A DNA stretch of 64,000 bases from Mya arenaria (lineage: Eukaryota; Mollusca; Bivalvia; Myida; Myidae). This document shows, piece by piece, positions 36,701 through 49,627 of this stretch. The stretch covers positions 36,501,406 to 36,565,405 of the forward strand of contig NC_069136.1 in assembly GCF_026914265.1 (NCBI RefSeq). The letters run 5' to 3'. Position 1 is the stretch's first letter, and each line of letters opens with the position of its first letter. Under the pieces are notes generated by a model. The model worked only from the letters and a program-made list of their open reading frames with translations, did no database searches and had not been told where the DNA came from. Made by a program: the position numbers and the translations under genes.

Positions 36701-39700
36701 GGGATTGATCTCTACTTAATATATCTATGTAAATCCAAACCTAATCGGGAATTAGTTCAGTAATAAAACGAAAATGACCCTGAATTTTGACTCATTTATT
36801 GTACAACATTATCCTAAAACGCTATACTATCAGTTACATTTCATCGCACGAGCGACATTTTGAAACATGGAAGATAGTTTAGAGCACATAACTAGCACAT
36901 GTCATTCATATTATTACGGCGATTTGAGCTATATTGCACAACTTAATTGGCAGCCATGACAACACTTTGGTTGCTGTTTCCGTATATCTTTTATTGGCAT
37001 GGTCATTAAAATTTACCGAAAATAATTGTTTGATGTCACTTGTCTAATAGCCATTTTTCGTAAATTTACGGGTACTGTTTATATAGTCGCCGACGATATG
37101 TCCCTTATTAACATGTGACACGTGTATAGTGTCATAGCGTTCACGCCCCTGGCATAAGGGATCAGTCGTTGTAAAAAGACAAGTGAATAAATACAACAAC
37201 ACAGTTGTAGGCAAAAGGTTTATTTGTTATCAAACAAAAAAAACATCGAATATTCGAATACCGATTTTGACATTCGAATATCAAACGTTCGATCGAATAT
37301 TCGAATATTCGAATATTCGTTTGCATCCCTAATTTAAACCTAAAAATGTCTTGCTTTGTATGTACAGGAGTTTGTGAAATGGAAGTATTAACTTCAAAGG
37401 CAATACAAAAACGAAATGAACAAAATAATTTGAAAAAAACTAAGCCAAAGACACAGGCTCCTTTTCAAGGATTTTAGTTGTATCATTAAAGTGTCACTCT
37501 TATTCAAAATCAGTACATACACATGTATAAAACAAACATCATTTTTGAGTGATTAACCCTATAAATGCTTACTAAATAATGAATTTATGGAAAATATTAA
37601 TTACTGAAAACAATATTGTAGCCTTGTATTTAATAGCAGAAAGTGCAAAAATATTAAATAATTGGTGAATGCTAAAAGATTTACTGCGGTCTACTATAGT
37701 CTCATAATGTAGAAATACCGTGTTTTATGCGTATTTCTTTCAATTTCAACTCGGTATCCTACATAAGAACCATTGTTTTCGAGTTTTTGACATTTATTCA
37801 TCCTCTTCGGTATATTAAAACAATTGTATTAATATTAGTAAATCTTATTTGGGAGCAAGAGTGCATCTTTACCAGTGTTAGTCTTTAAAACATCTAAAAT
37901 GGTGAAGAAAGGTTTGTTAATTTTTTCCTTATCACTGTTTTTACATTAAATACTAAGCTTAATTATTATCACACAAAGCTTGACCTAAATAAAGGTACTA
38001 AGAATTTCAATTGATTACTTCAATCTTTATTATTACAGTTCTCAGACATACCCTCATATATCCCATACCACCCATGATCTGGATAGCTTCATCGGCGCAG
38101 TACCACGCAGACTCCTGGAAATTTTGAGAAATCAATATATAAATATTTCCAATCACTGATTTTACAACATACTCATATTTACCATACGTTAAATCAGTCA
38201 GGGTAAGAAAATAATTGGATATAATTATATACAATAAAAAGGCATCCTCAATCGTTTTCAGCCATGCCCAATAAATTTTTCAAGTTATAAACAAAAGATA
38301 GAAGCACAAACTTGCACTCTCATAAAAAGCTCTGCTGTACAAACATTCCAGCAAAGTCTGTGTTTAAAAAGATCAAACAGTTCTTGAGAAATCTATTTTT
38401 TCTTACAATTTTTAATGTCTGATTTTTTATGCAGTTCATGCAAATAATTGGCAAAAATATTGATCACTATTATATTACTTACAGATGCGTATATTTTGCC
38501 GATGGCAGCTTCAATTTGGAAGTCCTTGAATCCTGCATCCATGTTTCCAGAGATCATATAGGCCATCGACTGAAGATAGAAAATCAACACACATTTATAA
38601 ATTATATTTCAAGAACATTTTTAGGTTATAATTTTATCTAAGTCATCATATCCATGAAATAATACCAGTAGGCAAATAGTTCTCAAACACTTTTTGAGGT
38701 TTTATTATGGTAGCCTTTAACTTATGTGGAAATATCATTCGACTGTATATTTTGAATATTGTACACACCATTACAACCACATTTTCATTTATTTGATTTG
38801 AGTCAGTGCTATACATTGGTGCTTGTTATAGAACCTGGCCTCAATTTTATGAAGCTTCTTATGACAACAGCTATAAGTAGCCAAACAGCCAAAATACATT
38901 TGATTTATGAAAAATGGTTTATTGTAATAATCATAAGGCTTATTCTTATTTAAAGTCTAAAAAGTCTTAAGTAAATATAACACAAATTATGAAAAAAAAT
39001 AGCTTGCTCAGCTTAATCCTGTTATAAGTGACTTAAGAAGTTTCGAGAAATTGGGACCAGAGTAGCTCTAACCAGGGTAACAATCTGTAGTCATGTGTTA
39101 TGCCACCCAATGCAACAAGACTAATACCCTCACAACGGCCACACCCATGTATGAATTTCCCAGAGCGTTAAATAAGCGTTCATTTCGGCATGTTTTGATA
39201 AAACTTATTTTCTTATAGCTAGTATCATTTTTAAGATTTTGTTAATATATTATCAAAAACAATGCCATTGTGGTTTAACTATAGCCATAGTTTGGCTTTT
39301 ATAATTTTGCCTTAGAGACAAACATATCCCAGAACTAAGTGGAAGATTCTCTCCCCTGATAATAAGAAACTACTTTTGTAAGTTTTTATCCCATGAGCCA
39401 TTTTATCCTACCTCAGTGACGTAATGTCTGATTGCCATCTCAGCCAGCTTCTCCTGAATGGCTCCAAACTCATAGATCTTCTTCCCGAATTGCAATCGGT
39501 GTGCTGCGTGGTCGACTGCTTTATCGATACTGTAGCGCATTGTACCAGCCAATGCAGCAACCATGCCGAATCTACCGTTGTTAAGAATATTCATCGCCAC
39601 TTTAAATCCACCTCCAATACCTGGAAGAGATAAAAATCTATTAATACCAAATTACCTGGGTCCGTATTCAATAAGCATCTTAGTGAATATTTTCAACTAG

Positions 39701-42700
39701 GTAAGAATTTCGTAATTTTTGACATCGTTTATTTGAAATACCCGCTACTTTTCATCAAATTTATTCATATGCATATACTGTTTAGACCATTGTCTTGCTT
39801 ATTTTCATATTTTTGGTGTACAAACATTGTTTGTTTTCTTAAAATTCAAATTAGAAAAAAAGGCAATTTTTTACTAAGTTGATTTTTTTTACTAAGATGC
39901 TTATTGAATATGGCCCCAGGTAATAGTTTACAGTTATTCTCCCCAGAATATGATAAAAATATTTACCTTGTCCCCGATCCAATAAAATATCTTAGTCAAA
40001 AACCTGACACTGCTTAAGAGTGCTCCAATATACTCGTAAAAAGACAACCAGAATCTATGCCATAAATGTCCTTATGATATTTCTATTGAAATGCACTTTA
40101 CACCAAAAATGATGTTACGTCTGAAAATTTAAAATTTAAGCCTTAGGATCTTGAAAGAAATTGGGTCCTGCATAATATAAATTTTAATAATGGCCTTAAA
40201 CAAATTGCTTCAGTTTTTCCTTTTTCCTTGTGTTCTTTACATACTATTTAGAATTTATGTATACCCAAATTTTCTCACTATATTCCCTTACATATTATCT
40301 ACAGAAAAAGTGTCTGATTTTAACCATTAATCTTGTTCAAGTTACAAAAAAAAACATAATGGCCTGTATTTGATTTAAAATGTATAAACATAATTTACTG
40401 AAAAACATTGATTTGACTTGTGCCGCTTGTAACAACATCACCAATTATATTGGCTAACTAATATTATTAAGTGTCCATACCTCCAAGAACATTTTCGACA
40501 GGTATTTTCACGTCTTCAAAGTGCACTTCAGCAGTATTTGAACACTTGATCCCCATTTTCTTCTCTGGTGCACCACTGCAAAAAAACACATGCTTTTAAG
40601 TCAAAAGGATTTACTAATAGTAATACTTCAGTTTCGAAAAAATTTCATACCATAGAAATGAGTTCCAACTTTCATCCCAACAAATTTGCATTTTGAGTTA
40701 TGTTATCTCTGCAAAAAGCTTTCAAAACAACGATATTTACAAGTGGTCTTTCTAAAGTGAGTATGTCAGTGACTTGGTACCCTGTGAGATTTGGGTAAAA
40801 TTATTCCATAAAAATTGTCCCTGATGAGAATATTGTCTCATCTAGTTTTACCTTTCATCTAAAAATAAAATAATATATTAGTGTTATCACTGTGTTAATA
40901 GTTTTTGAAGCTTTTTACTTATTTTCAAATTATCATTTTAAATTTATTATTTTGTCTCAAAGATTTTACCAAATCCAGAAGGTTTTTGAAAAATCCCATC
41001 AATGTTCCTGATATTTTCACCAGAAAATATTATTTATTATAAAAATGGCTAGAGTCATCAGAATTCCATCATATCAAAAAAGTATTCCACAGAAATTAAG
41101 ATTTAAAACTTGTTTTAACTATCATGTTTTGTTTGTTCTGAATTTGAAAACTTGAGAGCCATTATTTAATGGTCAATGTTCAAGATACTTGGCAGTCAGT
41201 TTATACATACTTTGTGACACCTCCGAAGCTCCTCTCCACGATAAAGGCTGTGACCTTGTCCTTCATGTCTCCTGTTTTCTCATCTTTCACTTCTGTCTAA
41301 AAAACAGTTGTTAATAATTCATTGGAAATATATAATCAATGCTGATATGTTTTATGACCCCTTCAAAGATCCTCTCAACAATAATAGCCATCATCCTATC
41401 TTTTGGAACTCTAGGCCACTATTCATAAACATCTAAACACTTAAGTCATTTCCTATCATAAGTCATTTTCCTAAGTTAAGATCATATGATGTAATAATTT
41501 CAAGTTATCTGAAATACTTTTTCGACATTTTTTTATTGGATGTAGATACTGTTATTTAAAAAAAAATAATTATGCTTTCATTTTAATTTGACTTTGAAAA
41601 ATTCAAGAATTTGACTTGTGTTAAGAAATGACATAATTTCTAATTTAGATATGCTTTATGAATACCGGTCATCATCATCTCATCTTGAATAACTTACCTT
41701 TTCTAAGAAATGGACAACAATGCACATGTACACTACCAGCAACACTACTAATATGAAAAAAAGCAGCGGACAGGCTAAATATAGCATTATATTGTGGACA
41801 AGCTAAATATAGCATTATATTTTGGACAGGCTAAATATAGCATCATATTGTAATACAATCATTACCTTGGCAAACACTGTGAATATTTCAGCTAATCCTC
41901 CGTTACTGATCCAGATTTTCCCACCGTTCAGGATGTAGTGTTTGCCATCAGATGAGAGGCGGGCCCGAGTCTTGATTGACTGTAATGATAAATATACATT
42001 TAAAAAAAATTGCAACAATTTCCTGCATTTTCCAGTGAAGTGGAATGAAAAATGGGTTAGTTATTCAATCTTTCTTGGGAGTTGCTTCGCTAGCTGAGTC
42101 AGTTAGTCAACATTGATAAACTGTTCAGCCTGCGAATAAATGCGAACATTATTCAATTATACTCCACGCAATTTAGTGAGGATACGTCACCAACAACCCT
42201 AAAGACTCTAAAATGCTGGTCTCCATGATTTGTCGTGGGTGCTGTAGATTTATAATCATGCTGATTAAGTGAGGCAGAACATAAGAAGCTCAGAACTTGT
42301 ACCTTATTCTCAAAAAATCTACTGCTCTTTGTCAGCTCAAAGATAACTTACACTGGCATCAGACCCACTAGCGGGCTCAGTCAGACAGAAAGCTGCCATT
42401 GTTTCCCCACTGGCAAGTTTTGGCAAGTATTTGGCTTTCTGCTTGTCATCTCCGAACAAGAGGATTCCCTTGAACCCAATAGACTGAAAACACAAGAAAA
42501 GTTGGTTAATTTCTTTGGTTTAAACTTATATTTATTCTAAAACGATTAAAAAGAAAGCTGTATTAAATTGTGCTTAGTAACTCCTGTTGGCACGAAGTTG
42601 GTCTTGTGTTGTGGGGGGAACTAACATAATTAAGTGCTCAGAGAAACCAAAATTTGCCTACACCCAGGTTGTGAATTGAACATAGCTTAAGAATATACAA

Positions 42701-45700
42701 TGTTAACACAATTCTATTTTTATGTTGTTCAGCATCTTGTCTGCACAAAAACCAAGTCGTATTTAGGTCAAACAAAAAGTTTTGTAGTATTCTTTTGGTA
42801 ATAAAATGTTTTGCTTTAGACTGTGGTTTATATGATATTTAGTATAATATAACCTTTCTAAAACTACAATATAATGGTGCAGTATAACCACCTGATGTGC
42901 TCCAAGGACGATGCCCACTCCAAGGTCATGAGCTCCAACTATCTCCACTAGCCTGGCATACTGTGTGTTGGTCAGCCCTACCCCATCTGTAGGGGACAAA
43001 GAGACATAGAGAAAATCAGAACAAATGGGTACAACTACAGGTAATGGTAAGGTGTAACCTTCTCATGGATAGGTCAAGAGTTACAACTAATTTGGTTGGT
43101 TCTATGAGAGCCCTAAAAAGTGGACTAGAAACCATAATACATCAATAATCGAAACTTAGCATGAGCCCAAATAAAGTCTGGTAACGCTCTTAAAAATTAA
43201 ATAATTTGGGTTTTGATTTCTAACTATTTGAAAAAAGAGCTTGAAGGTAATAACCTTAAAATTATATGAGCATATAAGTAAGTATTGTGGCTTTTTCAAA
43301 AATATCTTAATTTCAATGACTTGCAATTTAAAGTCTAACAGAACTGTTTATGCCCGCAACGAACAATGCTAATCGGTAATGTGGAAACAGCCCAAAGGGA
43401 GTTCCTTGTCAATAATTTTTTTTTTCTAGCATTTTTCTACACAATTATATGGGTATGTCCTCGTTCAGGGATCAAGCTTGACTTTGAAATTAAGGAAAAG
43501 TTTTCAGCAAGTCATATTTTGTTCTAGAGTTTGTATGAAGAAATAATTATCCCTTAGCTTAAATAGAGAAAAGTTTAACAGTGTAGAGCGACTTCTTCTC
43601 TCTAGCTAGATCTCTTCTGATATTTTCTATCAAAGAATAGTTGATATAAAATTAATTCCTTTACTGTATTATCAATAATCTTTATACATACGGTGTTCAT
43701 GAGGGACCTGTAGTCCGAAGGCCCCCAGCTCCTTAAGTCCCTGCATGGTTTCCGGTTCCACCGTCTCCAAGGCATCATTCTTATCACTGTTGTTTTGCTC
43801 CTGCAGAAAATTATAGGATATATTTTAAATGATGGCTTTAAAGTCACATTTCTTACAGTCTTCCTTTAAACTCGCTACTTTCATCAATTCTCACATCATA
43901 TACTTAGCCCCTATATGCTTTTTAAGTTGCTCTTGACAATAGCTGAAATGTTATGGTCGATGGTTGACGGAGATTTGTACATTGTAGGAGTAGTTGATTA
44001 AATTGAAATGGAAGGCCAGGGCACACTTAAAAACCTTGTGTGTAAGCAAAAATGGCAGTGCCTTGCACCCGAATGGGTTGTGAGTGCAATCTATCTTACG
44101 GGTCCAGTGATTTTTTTGGTGCAATTTACTGCCTTAGAAAGGCTGTTTCCCCTTGTGAAAAAACTGTCCATTTTCCCAAAAATTTTAGATTTTTTTCCCA
44201 ATTTGATCCTTAATGAATAAAAAAGCAATAAATTTCTTGAAATATGAACAAATTCTTGACAAGTCTTTAGTCTTTCACAGCATAATGTATGCATAAAAAG
44301 TTTAAAAAATGTATATTTGCCATTATATTAGCTATTTTGATCTGATTTTGTATTTTTCCCAAAGTCTACTTTTTTTCCCAATTTGCAAGGCACAGACAGG
44401 CGGTAAAAATAATTCCAAAAAAATCGATGTATACTTTCTCATGGCCTCTCAAAGAAACCATCACTTCTGGTTTCTACTCAGGAAACTGACTTTAGTGAAT
44501 GATTCAATTCAGCTTTACAATGACAGGATTATTCACCTCAAAAAACTTGGCTGTGTGGTCAACAAGAATCTGCAAACTCTCCTTGTGTTCTTCATCCAGC
44601 ACTGAAAACATTTATAGTGTCAGATATGACATTTTTAGTGCTTTAAGTGTGAAAATATTTCTAATGTCAAAAGGATAAGAACGAAAGATAAATATATCTT
44701 AAAAAGTTCTTCTCCAAAAAAGTATTTATAATGTTAGATATAAATTATTTATTGAGTCAAATCTGAAAAACTGAAAACATTTTTGGTGTCAAATATTAAA
44801 ACATTTATGTTGTCAAAAATGAAAACATTTATAGTGTCAATTATAAAAAACATTTCAAGTGGCAAATATTAAAATATTCATTGGATCAAATGCTAAATAG
44901 AGAGTCAAATATGAGAATAATTAGTGTTAAATAGTGCCTATGAAAAAAGCTATGGCCTCCAATATAAAGGTCTTTTTTAATCAAGGTTCTGTCATTGAGA
45001 TCACAGCAAAGTTTCAGTTCAAAGTAGTAAATTACAGCACACTGTGATTTGTTCTTCAGAGATATGAGAACCTGGCCATTTAAATTAGTGCTTACCATCT
45101 GGGAAAGGGAACACTTGGTCAACATGATTCTGACCACGGAACAGGTTTAAGCCGAAAGACTGAAACGAGAAGGTAATTCTTCATGAAAGTATGTTTAATC
45201 TTATCTGATATATCTTATGAATTATATAATAAGAGGACAACCATTCAATACTGAAACTTAAATTTCTGACGTTTGCATGTAATGTTTTGAATAAATACAC
45301 CAATTTGAATGTACAATTGCTTGATATAGAATACTGATTGCGTTATTCATAATCACTCATATCATTTTTATTTACACCTTCAGTCAAACTATAATTCGTT
45401 TAACTAATATTTGTACAATGTTTGCCAGAATTTCCTTTGTTAGTGTCTTTACATCTACACTACTCCTTCAGAATGGTACCAAAACTTGTAGACCTGTGAG
45501 TTAACCATTCAATAATAAACATGTCAATAAATTGCAACTCTGATTACTATAACTGCATGTTAGTTACTGAATGTTGCCCTTGACAACCTGGAACAGAACA
45601 GTGACATCACCCTTGAGATTGAAAATGTAAAGCGTTTTCGTACAATTTCAATAACCTGTTTTTGCATTACATTTCTTCATTTTCTCCTTACATTTCTTTA

Positions 45701-46923
45701 TAATGTAAAAGTCGAAAATTTACCTTAGAATCTTCACTGACATTTCTTGAAGGCAACACACTTAGGCATTCTTTCCTGAAATAGATGAATAATAACACAT
45801 CAACTATTTTATTTTCTGTATGTCTCATTTAGACAAGCTTTAATGTTTAGTTGGTAATGTATGTATGCAAGCACTTATTTCCAATGGGGCCATGAAGGGC
45901 CAGCACGCGGAAGAGACAGTGGTGGGATACAAGGAAGTTCGGGTGCGATACTGTAGCTCTTTTTCCAAGAGACCCCTTGGTTCTTTTGTGTGCTCAGTGT
46001 AAAGCACCGATACACGAGGTACAACTTTCCTGGGTTAAACCAGTACTGAGCACACCAGTTTTCCAAGCACTACACATTAAATGCTGAGTGCCAGGCAAGG
46101 GAGCTACTTGTACCAACTTTAACATCTTTCGGTATGAAACAACCAGGGATCGAACCTACAACCACCCACTCCGTATGCGGTCACCTTAACCACAATGCGG
46201 TCACCTTAACCACAAGGCCATGGAGACGGTCAAGCTCTGTGCAAGTTTTTTCAACCCGGCATTTGGAACTTTTTTTTGTGTCAGTAGTGAAACTCAAAGG
46301 CATGATCAGCATAAAGAGGTAAGTTGAGGAGGAATCCAGTGTGAATGAGCATTTTTAGTTCCAGCTGCCCAGTTACGGAGTAATTAAGTTAAGAGGACCT
46401 TGAAGGTAACCCTGCACCTGATACAGAGCTTTAACCTTTAAGCTCCAAACCACATGCATGGAGCCCTTCTGTCTAAAACTATTAAATAAAGAAGGTACAA
46501 ATGTCATTGTCGTTCTTAACTAATATTATGTCACTGAGGAGTACGCCTAAAGGCATTTGTAAAGGTTACATAAATTCATAAACAGGTCTATAATCACAGA
46601 ATAAAAACATTAGGTTCTGTTTCAGAACAATCAAATAATGAATGAACAAAACAACAGAATTATTTTAATTTCCGTCAGCTATATAATGTTGTGTTTTTTT
46701 CCATTGACAAAACGTAAATGTATATCCGAGGTGTTGTTATAAAACCTTGTGGGTTACAAAGAATAACGACTTTTGGAGGTCACTAATCATAACGTTCCTT
46801 TTCAATGCTTTTCAGAGATAAGATAATGATCCATGAGATAAAAACTTACCCCTTGAGTAAGATGTTTGATTTGTAACCTTTGTTCTTTAAAACGGAAGAA
46901 AATCTTGCTGCTGAACGAAACAT
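33797..46923 (-). CDS. ACADVL: Very-long-chain acyl-CoA dehydrogenase, mitochondrial (17 exons)
   Basis: First, FAD-dependent step of mitochondrial beta-oxidation of very-long-chain acyl-CoAs. Coding exons: 46923-46850, 45775-45724, 45159-45096, 44601-44537, 43800-43692, 42986-42892, 42483-42352, 41979-41866, 41296-41211, 40575-40481, 39620-39412, 38569-38483, 38114-38052, 36341-36142, 35327-35182, 34545-34397, 33934-33797. All junctions are GT...AG and in phase, giving 1878 nt, 625 aa (human about 655). The Arg/Ser/Lys-rich start ([10 protein letters not shown]) suits a mitochondrial presequence. Seen: [12 protein letters not shown] (exon 6), [14 protein letters not shown] (183-196) and WISNGG (220-225) in the FAD/substrate region, RIFEGTND with catalytic-base Glu433 (exon 14), and the VLCAD-type C-terminal region ending HPLGF. 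The motifs fit ACADVL better than ACAD9. Introns carry many MITE/foldback copies and two decayed partial exon duplicates. Confidence 0.96.
34600..34680 (-). pseudogene. Decayed partial duplicate of ACADVL exon 16
   Basis: In the intron just upstream of exon 16, the minus strand has a copy of the exon start with its own ttttttcag acceptor-like end. It reads [15 protein letters not shown], matching [15 protein letters not shown] of the real exon, then hits an in-frame TGA where exon 16 has the Tyr codon. The spacing to exon 16 is about 124 bp. It cannot be spliced productively and is best seen as a tandem duplication relic. Confidence 0.7.
35031..35149 (-). pseudogene. Decayed tandem duplicate of the end of ACADVL exon 15
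   Basis: The sequence at 35031-35149 matches 35150-35268 at an offset of 119 bp (ctcaacagtccc at 35097 and 35216), covering the 3' part of exon 15, its donor and adjoining intron. The copy keeps GKQAANSIE but has a TAG just before it, a frameshift after it and a lost donor. The matching intron sequence shows it arose as one tandem duplication rather than exon insertion. Confidence 0.75.
35772..35882. repeat. Short foldback element (family C-like) in ACADVL intron 14
   Basis: ccaatttctcgaaacttctt then aagtccc is inverted at the right as cttaagaagtttcaagaaat. A related end occurs at about 39010-39060 (acttaagaagtttcgagaaa). Confidence 0.7.
36364..37331. mobile_element. hAT-like non-autonomous element in ACADVL intron 13
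   Basis: A 968-bp element with inverted ends tagggatgcaaacgaat ... attcgtttgcatcccta, flanked by a perfect 8-bp duplication ATTTAAAC (36356-36363 and 37332-37339). TAGGG-type ends with an 8-bp target duplication indicate the hAT superfamily. Both ends carry clustered gaatattcgaatattcg subterminal repeats. No transposase is encoded. The near copy of the duplication starts only 14 bp beyond the AG acceptor end of exon 14 (exon begins at 36341). Confidence 0.92.
37487..37871. repeat. MITE family B, intact copy in ACADVL intron 13
   Basis: From taaagtgtcactcttattc to gagcaagagtgcatcttta, 385 bp with inverted ends. It aligns with 51641-52003 and with the nested copy at 12233-13305. Confidence 0.85.
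38838..39062. repeat. Foldback element (family C-like) in ACADVL intron 11
   Basis: The left end ctcaattttatgaagcttct then tatgac pairs with the right end gtgacttaagaagtttcgag then aaattgggacca. The interior is AT-rich. Confidence 0.65.
39658..39920. repeat. Foldback family C copy in ACADVL intron 10
   Basis: gggtccgtattcaataagca then tctta at the left is inverted at the right as taagatgcttattgaatatg then gcccc. About 260 bp. Confidence 0.78.
41412..41672. repeat. Foldback family C copy in ACADVL intron 8
   Basis: ggccactattcataaacatc then taa...cttaagtcatttcc at the left, and gaaatgacataatttctaat then ttagatatgctttatgaata at the right, are inverted. It lies between exons 9 and 8. Confidence 0.72.
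41767..41850. repeat. ~30-bp tandem repeat (3 copies) beside the ACADVL exon 8 donor
   Basis: Three copies of ggacaggctaaatatagcat then tatatt(g/t)t end about 15 bp from the exon 8 donor at 41865-41864. Confidence 0.9.
42575..42680 (-). repeat. SINE core fragment in reverse (ACADVL intron 6)
   Basis: On the minus strand it reads ccccccacaacacaagacca then cgtgccaacagga, matching the core and tail of the SINEs at 2672 and 6512. The head is degenerate. Confidence 0.65.
45880..46230 (-). repeat. tRNA-derived SINE of a second family (ACADVL intron 1)
   Basis: On the minus strand a tRNA-like head has an A-box-like tggccttgtggttaagg near 46220, a B box ggttcgatccc near 46150, and a ~250-bp body. 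ccttaaccacaatgcggtca is duplicated inside the head (about 46183-46220), a small tandem duplication over the A box. The body differs from the SINEs at 2672 and 6512. Confidence 0.65.
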
Positions 46924-49627
46924 TTTGTTAAAAATTACAGGTAGTAGTGCCGATGCGGCTTGTCTCCAATCTGTCAATATGAACAATTGCGTCACGTCAC
47001 TTCCTGGTTAAGGGGGCATTTCAAAAACTGTGTTTAAAAGAATTAGTCAAAACGTCCGTTTGGATTTCGTTTTCGTCTAATCGAAATACTAGACTGGTAG
47101 CCTCATTCTATTTTATCATTTCTTACCAATTAAGTAAACTCAGGGTACCAGTCTACTAAATACTGCAATAATATCTTAATATTATAAATGGTATGCCTAT
47201 ACCCGTAATGGGTCGAGTATATCGATGAAAATAATAATAATATACAAGTCGGTGAGTAGATCTCGAATGGTCACGCTAATAAATATATCAACAACATATG
47301 TTGAAAATCAAACAGCATCTTTTGTTCAACATAATGACACTTTTGCCTATTTTTTTTCTATGACCGTTCAGTATTTGTAACAACAAAGTACGTCGGACCT
47401 AAGGGAGTGTCAACATGGCTACGACGGAGCCATATGTTCTGTCGAACAATATTATTAAATGTCAATAAAAAGCTTCAAATTAATTATTTTAACACATTGA
47501 TGATGTTTGATATATGCAAATCATTAATAATGAAGTGATATTAAATGAAAACGTTCGAAAATTGCTACTGTTTCTCTAGAATTTCACCCTACACTCAACA
47601 AAATTACTAAACGCACACTAAATGCGTTTTAATGAAATAGCAGGAACTCAAACTTGTTTAATACACACATTTACGCATTTTATTGCAAACATGTTTTCAT
47701 AAAATTTCAATTCATTAGAATAATTAATTCATTTGAAATAACAATGTTAAAGTTAGTCACCCATTAAATCGAAAGTCACAAAGTACTGTCCAGGAGAAAG
47801 TGTTAAGTTTAGTAGCTTGTGTGGCCGCCATTTGCAGCAATTACTTCGTGGGACCTTGACATCATTGAAACCACATATCTGTACATGTAGTTCTGTGTGA
47901 TAATGTCCAGTATCCGACGGATATCAAACCTGAGTTCGTCGGAATGGTGTTATTGGGGGCAAAGCCCTAACTTTCCACTTTAGCAAGTCTCACACATTTT
48001 CTATGGGATTCAGATCTGGGGTTTTGCCGGATAATCTAGAACTTGGCAAGAATGTTGTTTGTTGCCAGTATATTCTGAGTTACCCGTGCAACATGACAAG
48101 GCGCATTGTCTTGCATCACGAAACAACCGCCGAACAAGACAGCGTTATTCAGACAACAGTCTCTGTTTCGCTCTCCCTTTCGTCGGTAAATGCGGACGCG
48201 TCCGTTTGACCCACGGAGCTTCAATCTGGTTTCATCCACAAATATGACACTAGCCCAGTAAGTTCTAATTAACCGTAGGTTCCGTCTCGCCCATGATAAC
48301 CATGCTGCTCTATGCCACGTAGTAAGGACAGGAACCTGGACAGGAACCTTTTTGGTCGAATGGTGCGAATACCGACGGCCCGGAGCCGGTTGCGGGCGAT
48401 CTGTGGCTAATTGGCCTGTTGTGTGTGCCAACAGTCCGCCTTGACGTTGACGTAGCGAGGAATAGAGCCATAAATATATCTTGTTGACTAGCTGTTACTC
48501 TGCGTTTGGACCTCCGGAACATGTCAGCAATACATGTAATTCCGGTTCTTCTAAATTTCTCCCACAGCTGATGGATACTCGAGTGTCGCCTTTTGAACAG
48601 CCGCGCAACATAAAATATATTGGACGGTTATAAATTTATAATGCGTTATTGGTTTTAACAGTTGAGTTTTAATATTATTTCCCACATTATATCGGAATGT
48701 AATTATTAATTTACAAAATTGGTCATACCTGCCGAATCGGGATACCTGCATTATTCATGCCAACAGCCCTTGCCCACTCTTCAATGGTCATTCCACCCAT
48801 TTTTCCGTTGTTTTTTAGTTGGAAATTCAACATGTATTGCGTAAAAATGATATTTAGCATTAACTTCATAATCACCGTGATTCTCGTGCCAAAGAATCGG
48901 AAATCGCACCTTTCGTCTCGCATGGTTAACCTCGACACTAAGGTGTGCTTTTCTTTATAAAAATCGAAAGAGTACTAGGCATAACGATTAAGTCTCAAAT
49001 TTCAAGTTGAATTTGTTAATTCCTTTTTTTATGTTTTTTTTTTTTTTTTTTTTGGTGCCTGTACTATGTTGTCACAAAAAGAGTTCTAGTTATTTATAGG
49101 CTGAATATATTATTTTATTTCAGTCCTATTTAATTATATTACCTTTGCAATACGTAGCGTTTTTAGGTATTTGTGGAGGAAATAATGTATTTTTGTTAAT
49201 GTGGTAAATTTCGTGCATGATTGTGTATGTATGCTAGGCATACATTGTTGCAATAATCGGCCAAGGTAGTTCTAATCCTTACACAATTCCGGAAGCTCTT
49301 CTTTGGACAGATTCCATGCTTCTCTTCTTACAAAGTCTTTCTTAAATCAAGGCGACCGAACGGTTGATGGATATTTTAATCACTGCCTCTAGAATTAGGG
49401 ACATTTCCATATCTATGGAATGGAAATTCTTCAGTTTGCTGCTTAGGCTTCGATTGGCTTACTCAATATTTCGTTTATTTGCTTTATTTTGTAAAATCTG
49501 GGAGTAGGATTAATGGTTAATTTGTAATTGGTCCCAGATGAAATTTTAGCATATTTCAGTAAATGCAAACGAGTGCTCATTTTACATACGTTTGAGGCTC
49601 TCCCTCGTTACGGACACTGAATTCAAT
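46924..49627. promoter_or_regulatory. Head-to-head intergenic region of ACADVL and MED11
   Basis: The two start codons face away from each other across about 2.7 kb, most of whose middle is a dead Tc1-like element. Promoter elements are not obvious. A long T run lies at about 49027-49054. Divergent promoters are inferred only from gene orientation. Confidence 0.4.
47809..48800 (-). pseudogene. Broken Tc1-like transposase
   Basis: Minus-strand remnant of a Tc1/mariner DDE transposase. Seen in order: an N-terminal helix-turn-helix start (GMTIEEWARAVGMNNAGIPI), an AT-rich ~115-bp interruption (about 48610-48725), a second DNA-binding part, FVDETRLKLR with the first catalytic Asp, GRVRIYRRKGER, MQDNAPCHVARV with the second Asp, then PDLNPIEN with the Glu after a frameshift, and the typical C-terminus ending GGHTSY before the stop at 47809. 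The D-to-D spacing is about half the usual, showing an internal deletion. It has frameshifts and stops and is not active. Confidence 0.9.

Noticed and set aside
33797-46923. ACAD9 rather than ACADVL
   Set aside because: [29 protein letters not shown] and [13 protein letters not shown], and the HPLGF end, fit VLCAD better than ACAD9.
48003-48247. Plus-strand frames over the Tc1 remnant
   Set aside because: They are antisense shadows of the transposase remnant.
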